From Caryophanales bacterium UBA2289 (GTDB taxonomy: Bacteria > Bacillota_I > Bacilli_A > Izemoplasmatales > Hujiaoplasmataceae): a DNA stretch of 64,000 nt. Of the stretch, positions 16,345 through 22,622 are shown one piece after another. A program made the translations under genes and the position numbers. The stretch covers positions 1 to 64,000 of the forward strand of contig DDWJ01000032.1 in assembly GCA_002345505.1 (NCBI GenBank). Direction: 5' to 3'. The notes beneath the pieces were generated by a model. That model saw only the letters and a list, made by a program, of their open reading frames with translations, had not been told where the DNA came from and did no database searches. Within the stretch, counting starts at the first letter, position 1, and each line of letters begins with the position of its first letter.

Positions 16345-16824
16345 CTACTCTTCTAGTTTAAATAAAAGATTAAGTTTAGCACCCTTTTCTTTATAATTCT
16401 CTGTTGGTAAATATTCCTTTACATCAAACCCTAAATGCACATTAATCCTTTCTCTTTTAACAAACTCATAAACTTTTTCCACTTGATTCAACAAATCGTC
16501 ATGCTCAATCAAAAAGCTAATGTAACTGCCTTTTGGCAACTTCTTAGTTACGATATCTTCATCAGCACTTTCAAACAATTCATCTATTTCCACAAGCGCA
16601 AAATAATCCATCGTTTTAGATTCCATAAAATCAAAACGATACATTTCTAATCCGATAAAAGAATTAGGAATAACTTTATTAGGAATTAAACTTAAATACA
16701 TTTCTTTTAAGTCATCCCAAAGTCCGGGAATCTTTTGGTAATCATCAGAGTTAACTCTTAAACCACCAATAAGTTCAATACCTGCAAAATACCTTGTATT
16801 CATATCTCTTATTATGTATTTCAT
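16345..16824 (-). CDS. GyrI-like effector-binding domain protein
   Basis: The 159-residue protein starts at ATG behind AAAGAGGTGGTTCTTA; an upstream in-frame ATG has no such site. The order of segments (MKYIIRDMNTRYFAGIELIG, then GLWDDLKEMYLSLIPN, YFALVEIDE, LPKGSYISFLIEHDDL) matches the GyrI-like/AraC-type effector-binding fold, which binds small amphipathic molecules. There is no DNA-binding domain, so it is a stand-alone domain protein. It follows the SipW operon terminator and probably has its own promoter. Confidence 0.6.
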   Translation of the reverse strand: MKYIIRDMNTRYFAGIELIGGLRVNSDDYQKIPGLWDDLKEMYLSLIPNKVIPNSFIGLEMYRFDFMESKTMDYFALVEIDELFESADEDIVTKKLPKGSYISFLIEHDDLLNQVEKVYEFVKRERINVHLGFDVKEYLPTENYKEKGAKLNLLFKLEE

Positions 16825-16883
16825 TAAGAACCACCTCTTTAAGCATATTTTAATATAATTACTAGTTTTTTTCAAGTACCACT

Positions 16884-16912
16884 AAAAAATAAAAGCGGAC
16901 CTTTAAAGGTCC
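16884..16912 (-). terminator. Rho-independent terminator ending the SipW operon
   Basis: GGACCTTTAAAGGTCC is a perfect palindrome. On the minus strand it is followed by GCTTTTATTTTTT. It starts three bases after the sipW stop codon. Confidence 0.85.
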
Positions 16913-16914
16913 AT

Positions 16915-17487
16915 CTATTCTTCATCACTATTTATTTCTTCAGTCTTTCTAGTACTATTGTAATACTTCACAATTATAACAATCAATAAAACATTAACAA
17001 CCAATAAACCTACCATGACTGGATCTTGAACAATTCTAAATACTTTACCAGCATTAGCGATTTTAAAACCATAAATCCCGATAATATCATCAACTGTAAC
17101 TTCATCTAAACTACCGTCACTGTTAACCCAAACGTCAAAGTCTTCTTCACCCTCGCCATGAGTTTTAAAAATTTTATCTTCACCCTCGCCAATAACTTGA
17201 CCAACATAGTGAGTAACATAGGCTTCGCTACCCAAATCAGGTAAATAAGCTTTAAAAGTTATAATATCACCTTCAGTAATATTATCAATATCAACTCTTT
17301 TTACCACAACCGCATCATTTACATTGAGTGTTGGTTCCATCGATGGTGAGATTATAACATAAGCTTTGAACCCAAAAACATTTACTGTTTTGTCAGACGC
17401 AAAAGCATCTAGCAATAAGTAACTAGCTAGAAAAACAACTACTGCGTAAAATATAATATTTTTAATTAATTTCCAATACTTATTCAT
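16915..17487 (-). CDS. sipW: SipW-type (ER-type) signal peptidase I
   Basis: The 190-residue membrane protease cleaves signal peptides of a dedicated set of exported proteins. An N-terminal helix (about 8-28) is followed by the catalytic serine in AYVIISPSMEPTL (Ser49) and by His93 in AYVTHYVGQVIG. A histidine in place of the bacterial lysine general base marks the archaeal/eukaryotic-like SipW class. The region VTVDDIIGIYG and a C-terminal helix (about 157-174) complete the fold. The gene overlaps the preceding paralogue by eight bases and ends the operon of four substrates with AYW/GYW signal sequences, which it presumably processes. Confidence 0.9.
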   Translation of the reverse strand: MNKYWKLIKNIIFYAVVVFLASYLLLDAFASDKTVNVFGFKAYVIISPSMEPTLNVNDAVVVKRVDIDNITEGDIITFKAYLPDLGSEAYVTHYVGQVIGEGEDKIFKTHGEGEEDFDVWVNSDGSLDEVTVDDIIGIYGFKIANAGKVFRIVQDPVMVGLLVVNVLLIVIIVKYYNSTRKTEEINSDEE

Positions 17488-18073
17488 CTAAATAACTCGC
17501 TTTGAATTTTCGGTTGAATTTCTTAACTGGTCTTATAAAACCAAAGTAATAAATCGCCAAGGAAGTGAACATCGCACTACCCATAATTAATATCCCAAAA
17601 GATCTTGAAACAAAATAATAAATATTCCCGAAGAAATTACTTTCTCGGTTAAACTCACCATAAACATCTTCATAATCTACTATTCTTAAAGTAGTACCGT
17701 TATGTGTTACAATCAGTTCTTCTTCTAAATTGTTAAATTCGATAATCTTTTCCACCCAATAGCTGTCAGTCCAATCATCGTATACAACAACCAACTGATT
17801 TTCATAAAACTCTTCTTCAATATCTTTAACCCAAATTATTCTTTTATAAATTCGGTTATTCTCAACTCTTGATTGATAAGGTACCGCAAAGATCTGTTCA
17901 CCATCAAATAGTAGTTTGCTTGTCTTTGGTAGAAGTGTTGGTAAAGAAAAAATAAACAGGACAAAAAAGACTAAAATCAGTGACCAAACAAAAATCTTGT
18001 AATACCGATTTTTATCTAATACCCTTTCTAAATCTTTATTAATATTTTGCTCATTTTCTAAATGTCTGCTCAT
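17480..18073 (-). CDS. Degenerate SipW-like membrane protein
   Basis: The 197-residue protein has one N-terminal helix (about 26-48), an extracellular domain and a C-terminal helix (about 155-178), the same topology as SipW. Segments can be matched by eye: FYENQLVVVYDDW to ITEGDIITFKAY, SYWVEKIIEF to AYVTHYVGQVIG, LIVTHNGTTLRI to KIFKTHGEGE, and VDYEDVYGEF to VTVDDIIGIYG. The catalytic histidine position is occupied by Val/Glu, and no SPSM serine motif exists. I infer a catalytically inactive signal-peptidase paralogue, perhaps a partner or chaperone of SipW. The alignment is mine and not verified, so an unrelated two-helix protein remains possible. Confidence 0.55.
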   Translation of the reverse strand: MSRHLENEQNINKDLERVLDKNRYYKIFVWSLILVFFVLFIFSLPTLLPKTSKLLFDGEQIFAVPYQSRVENNRIYKRIIWVKDIEEEFYENQLVVVYDDWTDSYWVEKIIEFNNLEEELIVTHNGTTLRIVDYEDVYGEFNRESNFFGNIYYFVSRSFGILIMGSAMFTSLAIYYFGFIRPVKKFNRKFKASYLDE

Positions 18074-18175
18074 CTTCTCACCAAATTAAGTACTCTTTAA
18101 AAAAGTAAAATATTTGTAAAGATTATAGCATAATCCATCTTATTAAACAATACGATTATAATATCTGATACTAAA

Positions 18176-19066
18176 TCAATTATTGATATTTAACTCATCA
18201 ATTACAAGCCTTGAATAATAATGATTACCACCACTAAATACAGAACCACCATTAAAGTCAATTCTAATGTAAATGCCTAAGTTTTGCAAATTACTTGGAA
18301 CATTAAAACTATAATAATTAAAGCTCGCACTCATGCTAGTAGTGTTTCCTGGTGTCCCGCTACCGATATTTGTCCAGTTTATCCCATCGCTGCTTACACT
18401 GACAGTAAACTCTCTTGATACCAATGGATTATAGGTTGTTCCTTCATTTGCTGAATCATATAAACCGCGATAAGCATAAAACGAGATTGAAGTTACATTG
18501 TCAATAGGATTTGATGTTGTTATAACTACATCATAATTAAGTCTAATACTTGATAAATTATTGGTATTGGTATTTAAAACATCATTAGCTAAAAAGAAAC
18601 TATATTCTGGATATGGAAGAACACCAGTCGGTGCATCAGGAAGTATCTGATGTAGCGGTTGATTAAAACTATTTAAAGTCCTATCAATTACTTGAACAAA
18701 ACCTATTGTCGGTCTCTTATTATTTCTGTCGGTTGTACCTGTACCTAATATATCCCACTCAATTCCTTCTAACAGAATATTCTCAAAAGAAACTTGTGTA
18801 CCATTTGTTACAGTAAAGTTGTCATAAACCATCCCTATTGGACCGCCGTTATTTTCAATCCATTCCGCAGAAGTTTCCAAGTCTTGAACAGACTGCTCTT
18901 CTTCACTTAAAGTTTGCCATTCTCCAATCATTATTTGATTCTGTTTAATATAACTATTTCCTAAAACAGAACTTGTCCAATATCCATAAGTTACGGTGAT
19001 TGAAACCGAAAACATCATCATAACAAAAATAACAAGCGCTAGTCTCATTAATCTTTCAATCTTCAT
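18176..19066 (-). CDS. Exported protein with SipW-type signal (YGYW), substrate 4
   Basis: The 296-residue protein starts at ATG behind GAGGTGATTGAA. Its signal sequence ends SVSITVTYGYWTSSVLGN, the hallmark of SipW-processed proteins (hydrophobic stretch followed by aromatic Y/W and a polar run). The mature part is beta-rich, with SVSSDGINWTNIGSG and the ending YYSRLVIDELNINN, resembling carbohydrate-binding jelly-roll modules of extracellular proteins. The same SDG-x-W-T motif occurs in the previous gene product. It may be a matrix or surface component. It lies 103 bases upstream of the SipW-like gene in the same direction. Confidence 0.7.
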   Translation of the reverse strand: MKIERLMRLALVIFVMMMFSVSITVTYGYWTSSVLGNSYIKQNQIMIGEWQTLSEEEQSVQDLETSAEWIENNGGPIGMVYDNFTVTNGTQVSFENILLEGIEWDILGTGTTDRNNKRPTIGFVQVIDRTLNSFNQPLHQILPDAPTGVLPYPEYSFFLANDVLNTNTNNLSSIRLNYDVVITTSNPIDNVTSISFYAYRGLYDSANEGTTYNPLVSREFTVSVSSDGINWTNIGSGTPGNTTSMSASFNYYSFNVPSNLQNLGIYIRIDFNGGSVFSGGNHYYSRLVIDELNINN

Positions 19067-19100
19067 TTCAATCACCTCATTCCTTATTTTCTTAAAGAAA

Positions 19101-19127
19101 GAACATTACTTTAAACCCGTAATGTTC
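19101..19127 (-). terminator. Hairpin between two exported-protein genes
   Basis: GAACATTAC and GTAATGTTC pair perfectly around GGGTTTAAA on the minus strand and are followed by TTTCTTT. The T tract is weak, so it may be a partial terminator or an mRNA-stabilising hairpin that sets different expression of the substrate genes before and after it. Confidence 0.55.
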
Positions 19128-19153
19128 TTCATTTTCTAATTTATAAAATTATA

Positions 19154-19831
19154 TTATGAATTTACAACAGAGCGATAGTCAATAGTTAAATTATCCATGT
19201 TAACCAAACGATCTTGAAATAAACCGGCTCCAGTAAAATTGATTCTAATATACAAATCACTTTCCATGTCCACAACCGCACCATTACCAAGTGTGTAACC
19301 ACCGCTAATAATATTTTCTACATTGATAGAAATAAGCGGGAAACTAGTAGATGCATTAGCTGAATATATCGTTGTCCAACTTGAACCGTCATTAGATATT
19401 TGAACATTAAAACCACTGGTACCGATATTAAAGAATCCACCTCTGACATCACCAAAGTAAAAAGAGATTGATTCAAGCCCATAATAAGAGTCTTTGGATT
19501 GGATATAACTAGTATTTCTAAATCTTAAACCTCTAGTGCCAAAATATGAATCAGCACTATCGGTGGCAGTTATTACTTGGGAAAAATCCCATAATTTCCC
19601 ATCAATATTTTGATTGGTATAAGTTCCGTAAGTAGTATTTGTATACCCTTCAAAACCGGTGCTATACTGTCTAGCAAAGAACCAATCACCAATTGCTAAA
19701 GAATTAGTAACAGCTCCAGTGAATGGAGCTGGCCCTAACCAGTAACCGTAAGTGGATGATATTGATGAAACAAACAATGCTAAAAGCAATACAAGAATTC
19801 CTGCATGAAACTTAAATTTTCTGCCTGTCAT
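19154..19831 (-). CDS. Exported protein with SipW-type signal (YGYW), substrate 3
   Basis: The 225-residue protein starts at ATG behind GAGGTGATATTC. The signal reads GILVLLLALFVSSISSTYGY followed by W, the SipW-cognate pattern. The mature part is beta-rich and contains VQISNDGSSWTTIYSA and ends with VNMDNLTIDYRSVVNS, paralogous in style to the next gene. No catalytic residues or cell-wall anchor are visible. It is likely a structural surface or matrix protein of the same operon. Confidence 0.7.
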   Translation of the reverse strand: MTGRKFKFHAGILVLLLALFVSSISSTYGYWLGPAPFTGAVTNSLAIGDWFFARQYSTGFEGYTNTTYGTYTNQNIDGKLWDFSQVITATDSADSYFGTRGLRFRNTSYIQSKDSYYGLESISFYFGDVRGGFFNIGTSGFNVQISNDGSSWTTIYSANASTSFPLISINVENIISGGYTLGNGAVVDMESDLYIRINFTGAGLFQDRLVNMDNLTIDYRSVVNS

Positions 19832-19890
19832 GAATATCACCTCACTTTCAATAAAGGTTTATATTATTTTATATTTTTATATTTTTTCTA

Positions 19891-20424
19891 TTAAGCTATA
19901 TCGAATGTAATATCAAATGTAATAGCTTGATTAGCAACTGCATTGTATTCAGTTACGTTAGCTGGTTCACCCATTGTTACTGTAAATGTGAATACTACTG
20001 TGTCGCCCATACCGATTGTTGTAGGGTTAGCTCCTGGAGTTACAGTGATTAAACTATAAGGATTAGCTACGCCACCAACTTGGATATTGCTTACTACTGC
20101 AGAGATTGCTTGATCAGCTACGCCGTCTAATAATGCATCATTATTCCAAGTAACACTATAAGATACTGTGATTTCTTTAACTTCGCCTGCTCCTGCAACT
20201 ACTTCTGGAGTATTAGGTACTAAACTTTCTGTATAAGTTGAAGTGTCTGTGATATCAACATTTACTGTTACAGCATCACCTTCACCAATATTAATTTCGT
20301 TATTAACTGTTTCTTGTACGCCATTTACTGAACTTGCCCAATATGCATAAGTTGTTCCTGATACTGCTAAAGCAAATAATACTAATAATACTAAAACTAC
20401 ATTTCTTCTTTTTAAATTTTTCAT
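19891..20424 (-). CDS. TasA/camelysin-like exported protein, substrate 2
   Basis: The 177-residue protein has a SipW-type signal: NVVLVLLVLFALAVSGTTYA followed by YW. The mature chain begins ASSVNGVQETVNNEINIGEG and is a beta-sandwich rich in Val, Thr and Asn with almost no charged residues apart from Asp and Glu. It ends with ITFDITFDIA. The pattern fits TasA/camelysin family fibre subunits of Bacillus, which form amyloid-like matrix fibres. Identity is by signal motif, size, operon and composition rather than clear homology. The leader in front of it is an extreme A-rich stretch with two AAAGGA sites. Confidence 0.65.
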   Translation of the reverse strand: MKNLKRRNVVLVLLVLFALAVSGTTYAYWASSVNGVQETVNNEINIGEGDAVTVNVDITDTSTYTESLVPNTPEVVAGAGEVKEITVSYSVTWNNDALLDGVADQAISAVVSNIQVGGVANPYSLITVTPGANPTTIGMGDTVVFTFTVTMGEPANVTEYNAVANQAITFDITFDIA

Positions 20425-20509
20425 TTTTTAAATTCTCCTTTAATTTTCCTTTAATTTTTTTATTTTTTATTTTTTTTGTTTTTGTTTTTGTTTTTTTAAA
20501 TTAATTTTC
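20425..20509 (-). promoter_or_regulatory. A-rich leader with tandem ribosome binding sites
   Basis: The minus strand in front of substrate 2 contains several AAAAAC repeats, then AAATTAAAGGAAAATTAAAGG, a duplicated AATTAAAGGA unit 20 to 10 bases before the ATG. An unstructured A-rich leader with two Shine-Dalgarno copies suggests very high translation, as expected for a major fibre subunit. Confidence 0.5.
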
Positions 20510-21073
20510 TTATGAAACTACTTTGAATCCAATTTTAATGTTTATGGTTTCGCCTTTAATCGCTTCATAAGCTGCTGCTGAATTTTCTACATTTACCATT
20601 TCTGAGCTTAACCCTCTCTCTAAGGCCTCTTGCTCATCAATCGGTTCTAACAATCTTACTTTAACGATGATTCTAACTTCATCATTTAATAAATCATAAA
20701 TGTTTTGATCTAAAACATCACCTATCGTTACTTCCACAAGATGCGAATAAGTACTGCTTCCTGCTATTGTAACTTCAAGCTTTTCTACTAAAAGTTGAAT
20801 GCTTCTTATGAGTTCCTCTTCAATCGAAACTTCATAAACTAACTCAACCTCAGTTACTTCACCTGCGAAATAATCATAACCTACAGGGACCAACAATCCG
20901 GTGAACTGACCGTTTAAGTCATCTACCTGAAAATTTACTTCATTACCGGATAACTCTACGATCACGTTGCCTGATGATAAACTACTTGACCAGTAAGCAA
21001 CAACCCCCGTTACCGATAATGCAAGACCTATCAGAATTGCGATTATGACTATATATTTACTTTTCCCTTTCAA
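20510..21073 (-). CDS. TasA/camelysin-like exported protein, substrate 1
   Basis: The 187-residue protein starts at TTG, the only possible start because an in-frame TGA lies three codons upstream. A seven-G ribosome binding site lies 12 bases before it. The signal IIAILIGLALSVTGVVAYW is SipW-type. The mature chain, with YFAGEVTEVELVYEVSIEEE and the ending INIKIGFKVVS, parallels the next gene product (AGAGEVKEITVSYSV and ITFDITFDIA), so the two are probably paralogues. It is the first gene behind the tandem c-di-GMP riboswitches. Confidence 0.7.
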   Translation of the reverse strand: MKGKSKYIVIIAILIGLALSVTGVVAYWSSSLSSGNVIVELSGNEVNFQVDDLNGQFTGLLVPVGYDYFAGEVTEVELVYEVSIEEELIRSIQLLVEKLEVTIAGSSTYSHLVEVTIGDVLDQNIYDLLNDEVRIIVKVRLLEPIDEQEALERGLSSEMVNVENSAAAYEAIKGETINIKIGFKVVS

Positions 21074-21098
21074 GTTTAATCACAACCCCCCCTTTTCA

Positions 21099-21172
21099 AA
21101 TAAAAATGGTAGCCTCTTTGTCATTTAAATAAATACTTTAAGTACTCATTTCAAACGGCAACTGGCTACCAT
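21099..21172 (-). terminator. Terminator of the second c-di-GMP riboswitch
   Basis: ATGGTAGCC, part of aptamer B (21172-21164), can pair with GGCTACCAT at 21114-21106, followed by TTTTATTT. This nine-pair hairpin competes with the aptamer fold, so ligand binding should prevent termination (an ON switch). The first gene starts 26 bases further on. Confidence 0.8.
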
Positions 21173-21224
21173 AAATTCTTAAGGCCCTATAGCTTTGCGT
21201 CACTAACTTTCATTAGTTTTGCTA
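21156..21224 (-). ncRNA. c-di-GMP-I (GEMM) riboswitch, second copy
   Basis: The minus strand shows the class I c-di-GMP aptamer: AGCAAAACTAATGAAAGTTA (stem with GAAA tetraloop), then the invariant GACGCAAAGC, then TATAGGGCC, the P3 strand GGTAGCC and the closing AGTTGCCG. It differs from the first copy mainly in the tetraloop stem and the P3 loop. It controls the terminator directly in front of the surface-protein operon. Confidence 0.88.
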
Positions 21225-21301
21225 TTAACGTATGAGATTATTAAATTTAGATTTCGTGTGTTATTCACATGAAGCATTTAAATGCAAGAAGCTTTTTTGT
21301 A

Positions 21302-21331
21302 ATAAAAAATGCCGTCTCTACTGATACGGCA
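21302..21331 (-). terminator. Terminator of the first c-di-GMP riboswitch
   Basis: TGCCGT and ACGGCA pair around ATCAGTAGAG, followed by TTTTTTATT. The 5' strand of the stem is the TTGCCG that closes helix P1 of aptamer A, so aptamer folding and termination exclude each other. Confidence 0.8.
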
Positions 21332-21394
21332 ACTGGCTACCATCTATTCGAAGGCCCTATAGCTTTGCGTCACTAACTTTCGCTAGTTTTGCTT
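21327..21394 (-). ncRNA. c-di-GMP-I (GEMM) riboswitch, first copy
   Basis: The minus strand reads AGCAAAACTAGCGAAAGTTA, a stem capped by GAAA, followed by the conserved GACGCAAAGC, TATAGGGCC, GGTAGCC and AGTTGCCG. These are the conserved elements of the class I c-di-GMP aptamer (A- and G-containing binding core, tetraloop helix P2, closing helix P1). It begins right at the predicted transcription start. Together with the second copy it makes a tandem riboswitch. Confidence 0.88.
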
Positions 21395-21405
21395 TTTACA
21401 ATAAT

Positions 21406-21434
21406 ATTGTATAACAAGTCAATAGCTTTGTCAA
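21406..21434 (-). promoter_or_regulatory. Promoter of the SipW/fibre operon
   Basis: TTGACA (21434-21429), a 17-base spacer and TACAAT (21411-21406) form a near-consensus sigma-A promoter. The predicted start near 21399 puts the first riboswitch at the very 5' end of the RNA. Confidence 0.85.
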
Positions 21435-21518
21435 ATATTTTTTCTCGAAAATTTAAAATTATTTTTAAATTATGCATACTACCCCTATATTTAGCCAAAT
21501 AATTATAATTTCTAAAAT

Positions 21519-22526
21519 CTATTCTTTTATGAAAAAATCAAAAATTATCGTTTCTTGATATATATTAGCAGCTTTTAAAACTGGATTTGAGGCTCCTTTT
21601 TCAAAAAACCCGTAAGGGCTTTTTTGACATTCGAAGCACAATGCGTAATGTTTTTGATGTTTTCCGAGATGTTTCAAATTCAAAGCATTGATATTGTTAT
21701 GAGAGTAAAAAACCAAATGATCATAACTACTTCTAACTCTCATACCTCTTTTACTGACTGGATCATAAACATATGCCATTACATGTCTTAAATCATTGTT
21801 AGGAGAATAAAAAATATCATCATAACCACCTTTAGCAGTTAATTCTAAATGCTTGATACCTTGTTCTACTTTCTTTGTCTTTAAGAAGTTATAAATATCC
21901 TTTTCCTCAATTAGAATTCCAGTAACCACTAATTCATTGGTTAACTCATGTCTTTTGTTTGTATTTAATCTAACTTCATGATTTTTAATATTGCTCTTTA
22001 GATTACCCGATAAATTAAAATATGCATGATTTGTTAAATTGAAAACAAATGATTCTTCACTTTCAACTTCATAGTCAATTCTGATGCTTGCTTTTTCGAT
22101 TCTGTAAATTACTTTAACAAGATAATTTACAACGTCAATATTTTCATACAGAAATACTACTTCAGTGATATCTCCAATTTCACTTACTTCAAAATCAAAA
22201 AACTTGTAAGACAAAGCTAAGCTCCCACTATGCAAACAATGTAAATTATCACTATTTTTATCTAAGTTATATTCTTTGTCATTAATTTTGATATATGCAT
22301 CCTTAACTCTGCCAGCTATTGGACCGATTGTTGCATTTAAATATATATTATTATTAATATAATCATCTATATTATCATATTGTAAAACAACATCTTCAAA
22401 ATTGCCTAAATAGTCTTTGGTTTTTATACTATATATACTAGCGCCATAATTCAATAGCTCTACTTTAATAAAATCATTATCAATTTCAACTATTGCGAAA
22501 TCCTTGATATAATTGATATTAACCAT
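21519..22526 (-). CDS. galM: Aldose 1-epimerase (galactose mutarotase)
   Basis: The 335-residue protein interconverts alpha and beta anomers of aldoses. Family features include LLNYGASIYSIKTKDYLGNF at the N-terminus, NLTNHAYFNLSG with the catalytic histidine, and YSHNNINALNLKHLGKHQKHYALCFECQ, whose glutamate is the expected base. The length is normal. It starts behind GAGTTGGAAAA and stands as a single gene between the riboswitch region and an orphan binding protein. No galactose genes adjoin, so a general sugar role is likely. Confidence 0.87.
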   Translation of the reverse strand: MVNINYIKDFAIVEIDNDFIKVELLNYGASIYSIKTKDYLGNFEDVVLQYDNIDDYINNNIYLNATIGPIAGRVKDAYIKINDKEYNLDKNSDNLHCLHSGSLALSYKFFDFEVSEIGDITEVVFLYENIDVVNYLVKVIYRIEKASIRIDYEVESEESFVFNLTNHAYFNLSGNLKSNIKNHEVRLNTNKRHELTNELVVTGILIEEKDIYNFLKTKKVEQGIKHLELTAKGGYDDIFYSPNNDLRHVMAYVYDPVSKRGMRVRSSYDHLVFYSHNNINALNLKHLGKHQKHYALCFECQKSPYGFFEKGASNPVLKAANIYQETIIFDFFIKE

Positions 22527-22580
22527 TTTTCCAACTCCTCAAAAAACTACATTATCTACAATTTTAGCATAGATAAAAAT

Positions 22581-22615
22581 AAAAAAATACAAAATTACTT
22601 TTTTTGTATTTTTTT
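22581..22615 (-). terminator. Weak A/T-rich terminator after the OppA-like gene
   Basis: On the minus strand AAAAAATACAAAA can pair with TTTTGTATTTTTTT across AAAGTAA. The stem is only A-T rich, but the T tract is long. It lies directly behind the stop codon. Confidence 0.5.
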
Positions 22616-22622
22616 AATATTG

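Noticed and set aside
18176..21073. The four exported proteins as type IV pilins
   Set aside because: The short hydrophobic N-termini lack the pilin G/A-F-T-L-I-E processing motif, while all end in AYW or GYW and share an operon with a SipW-type peptidase.
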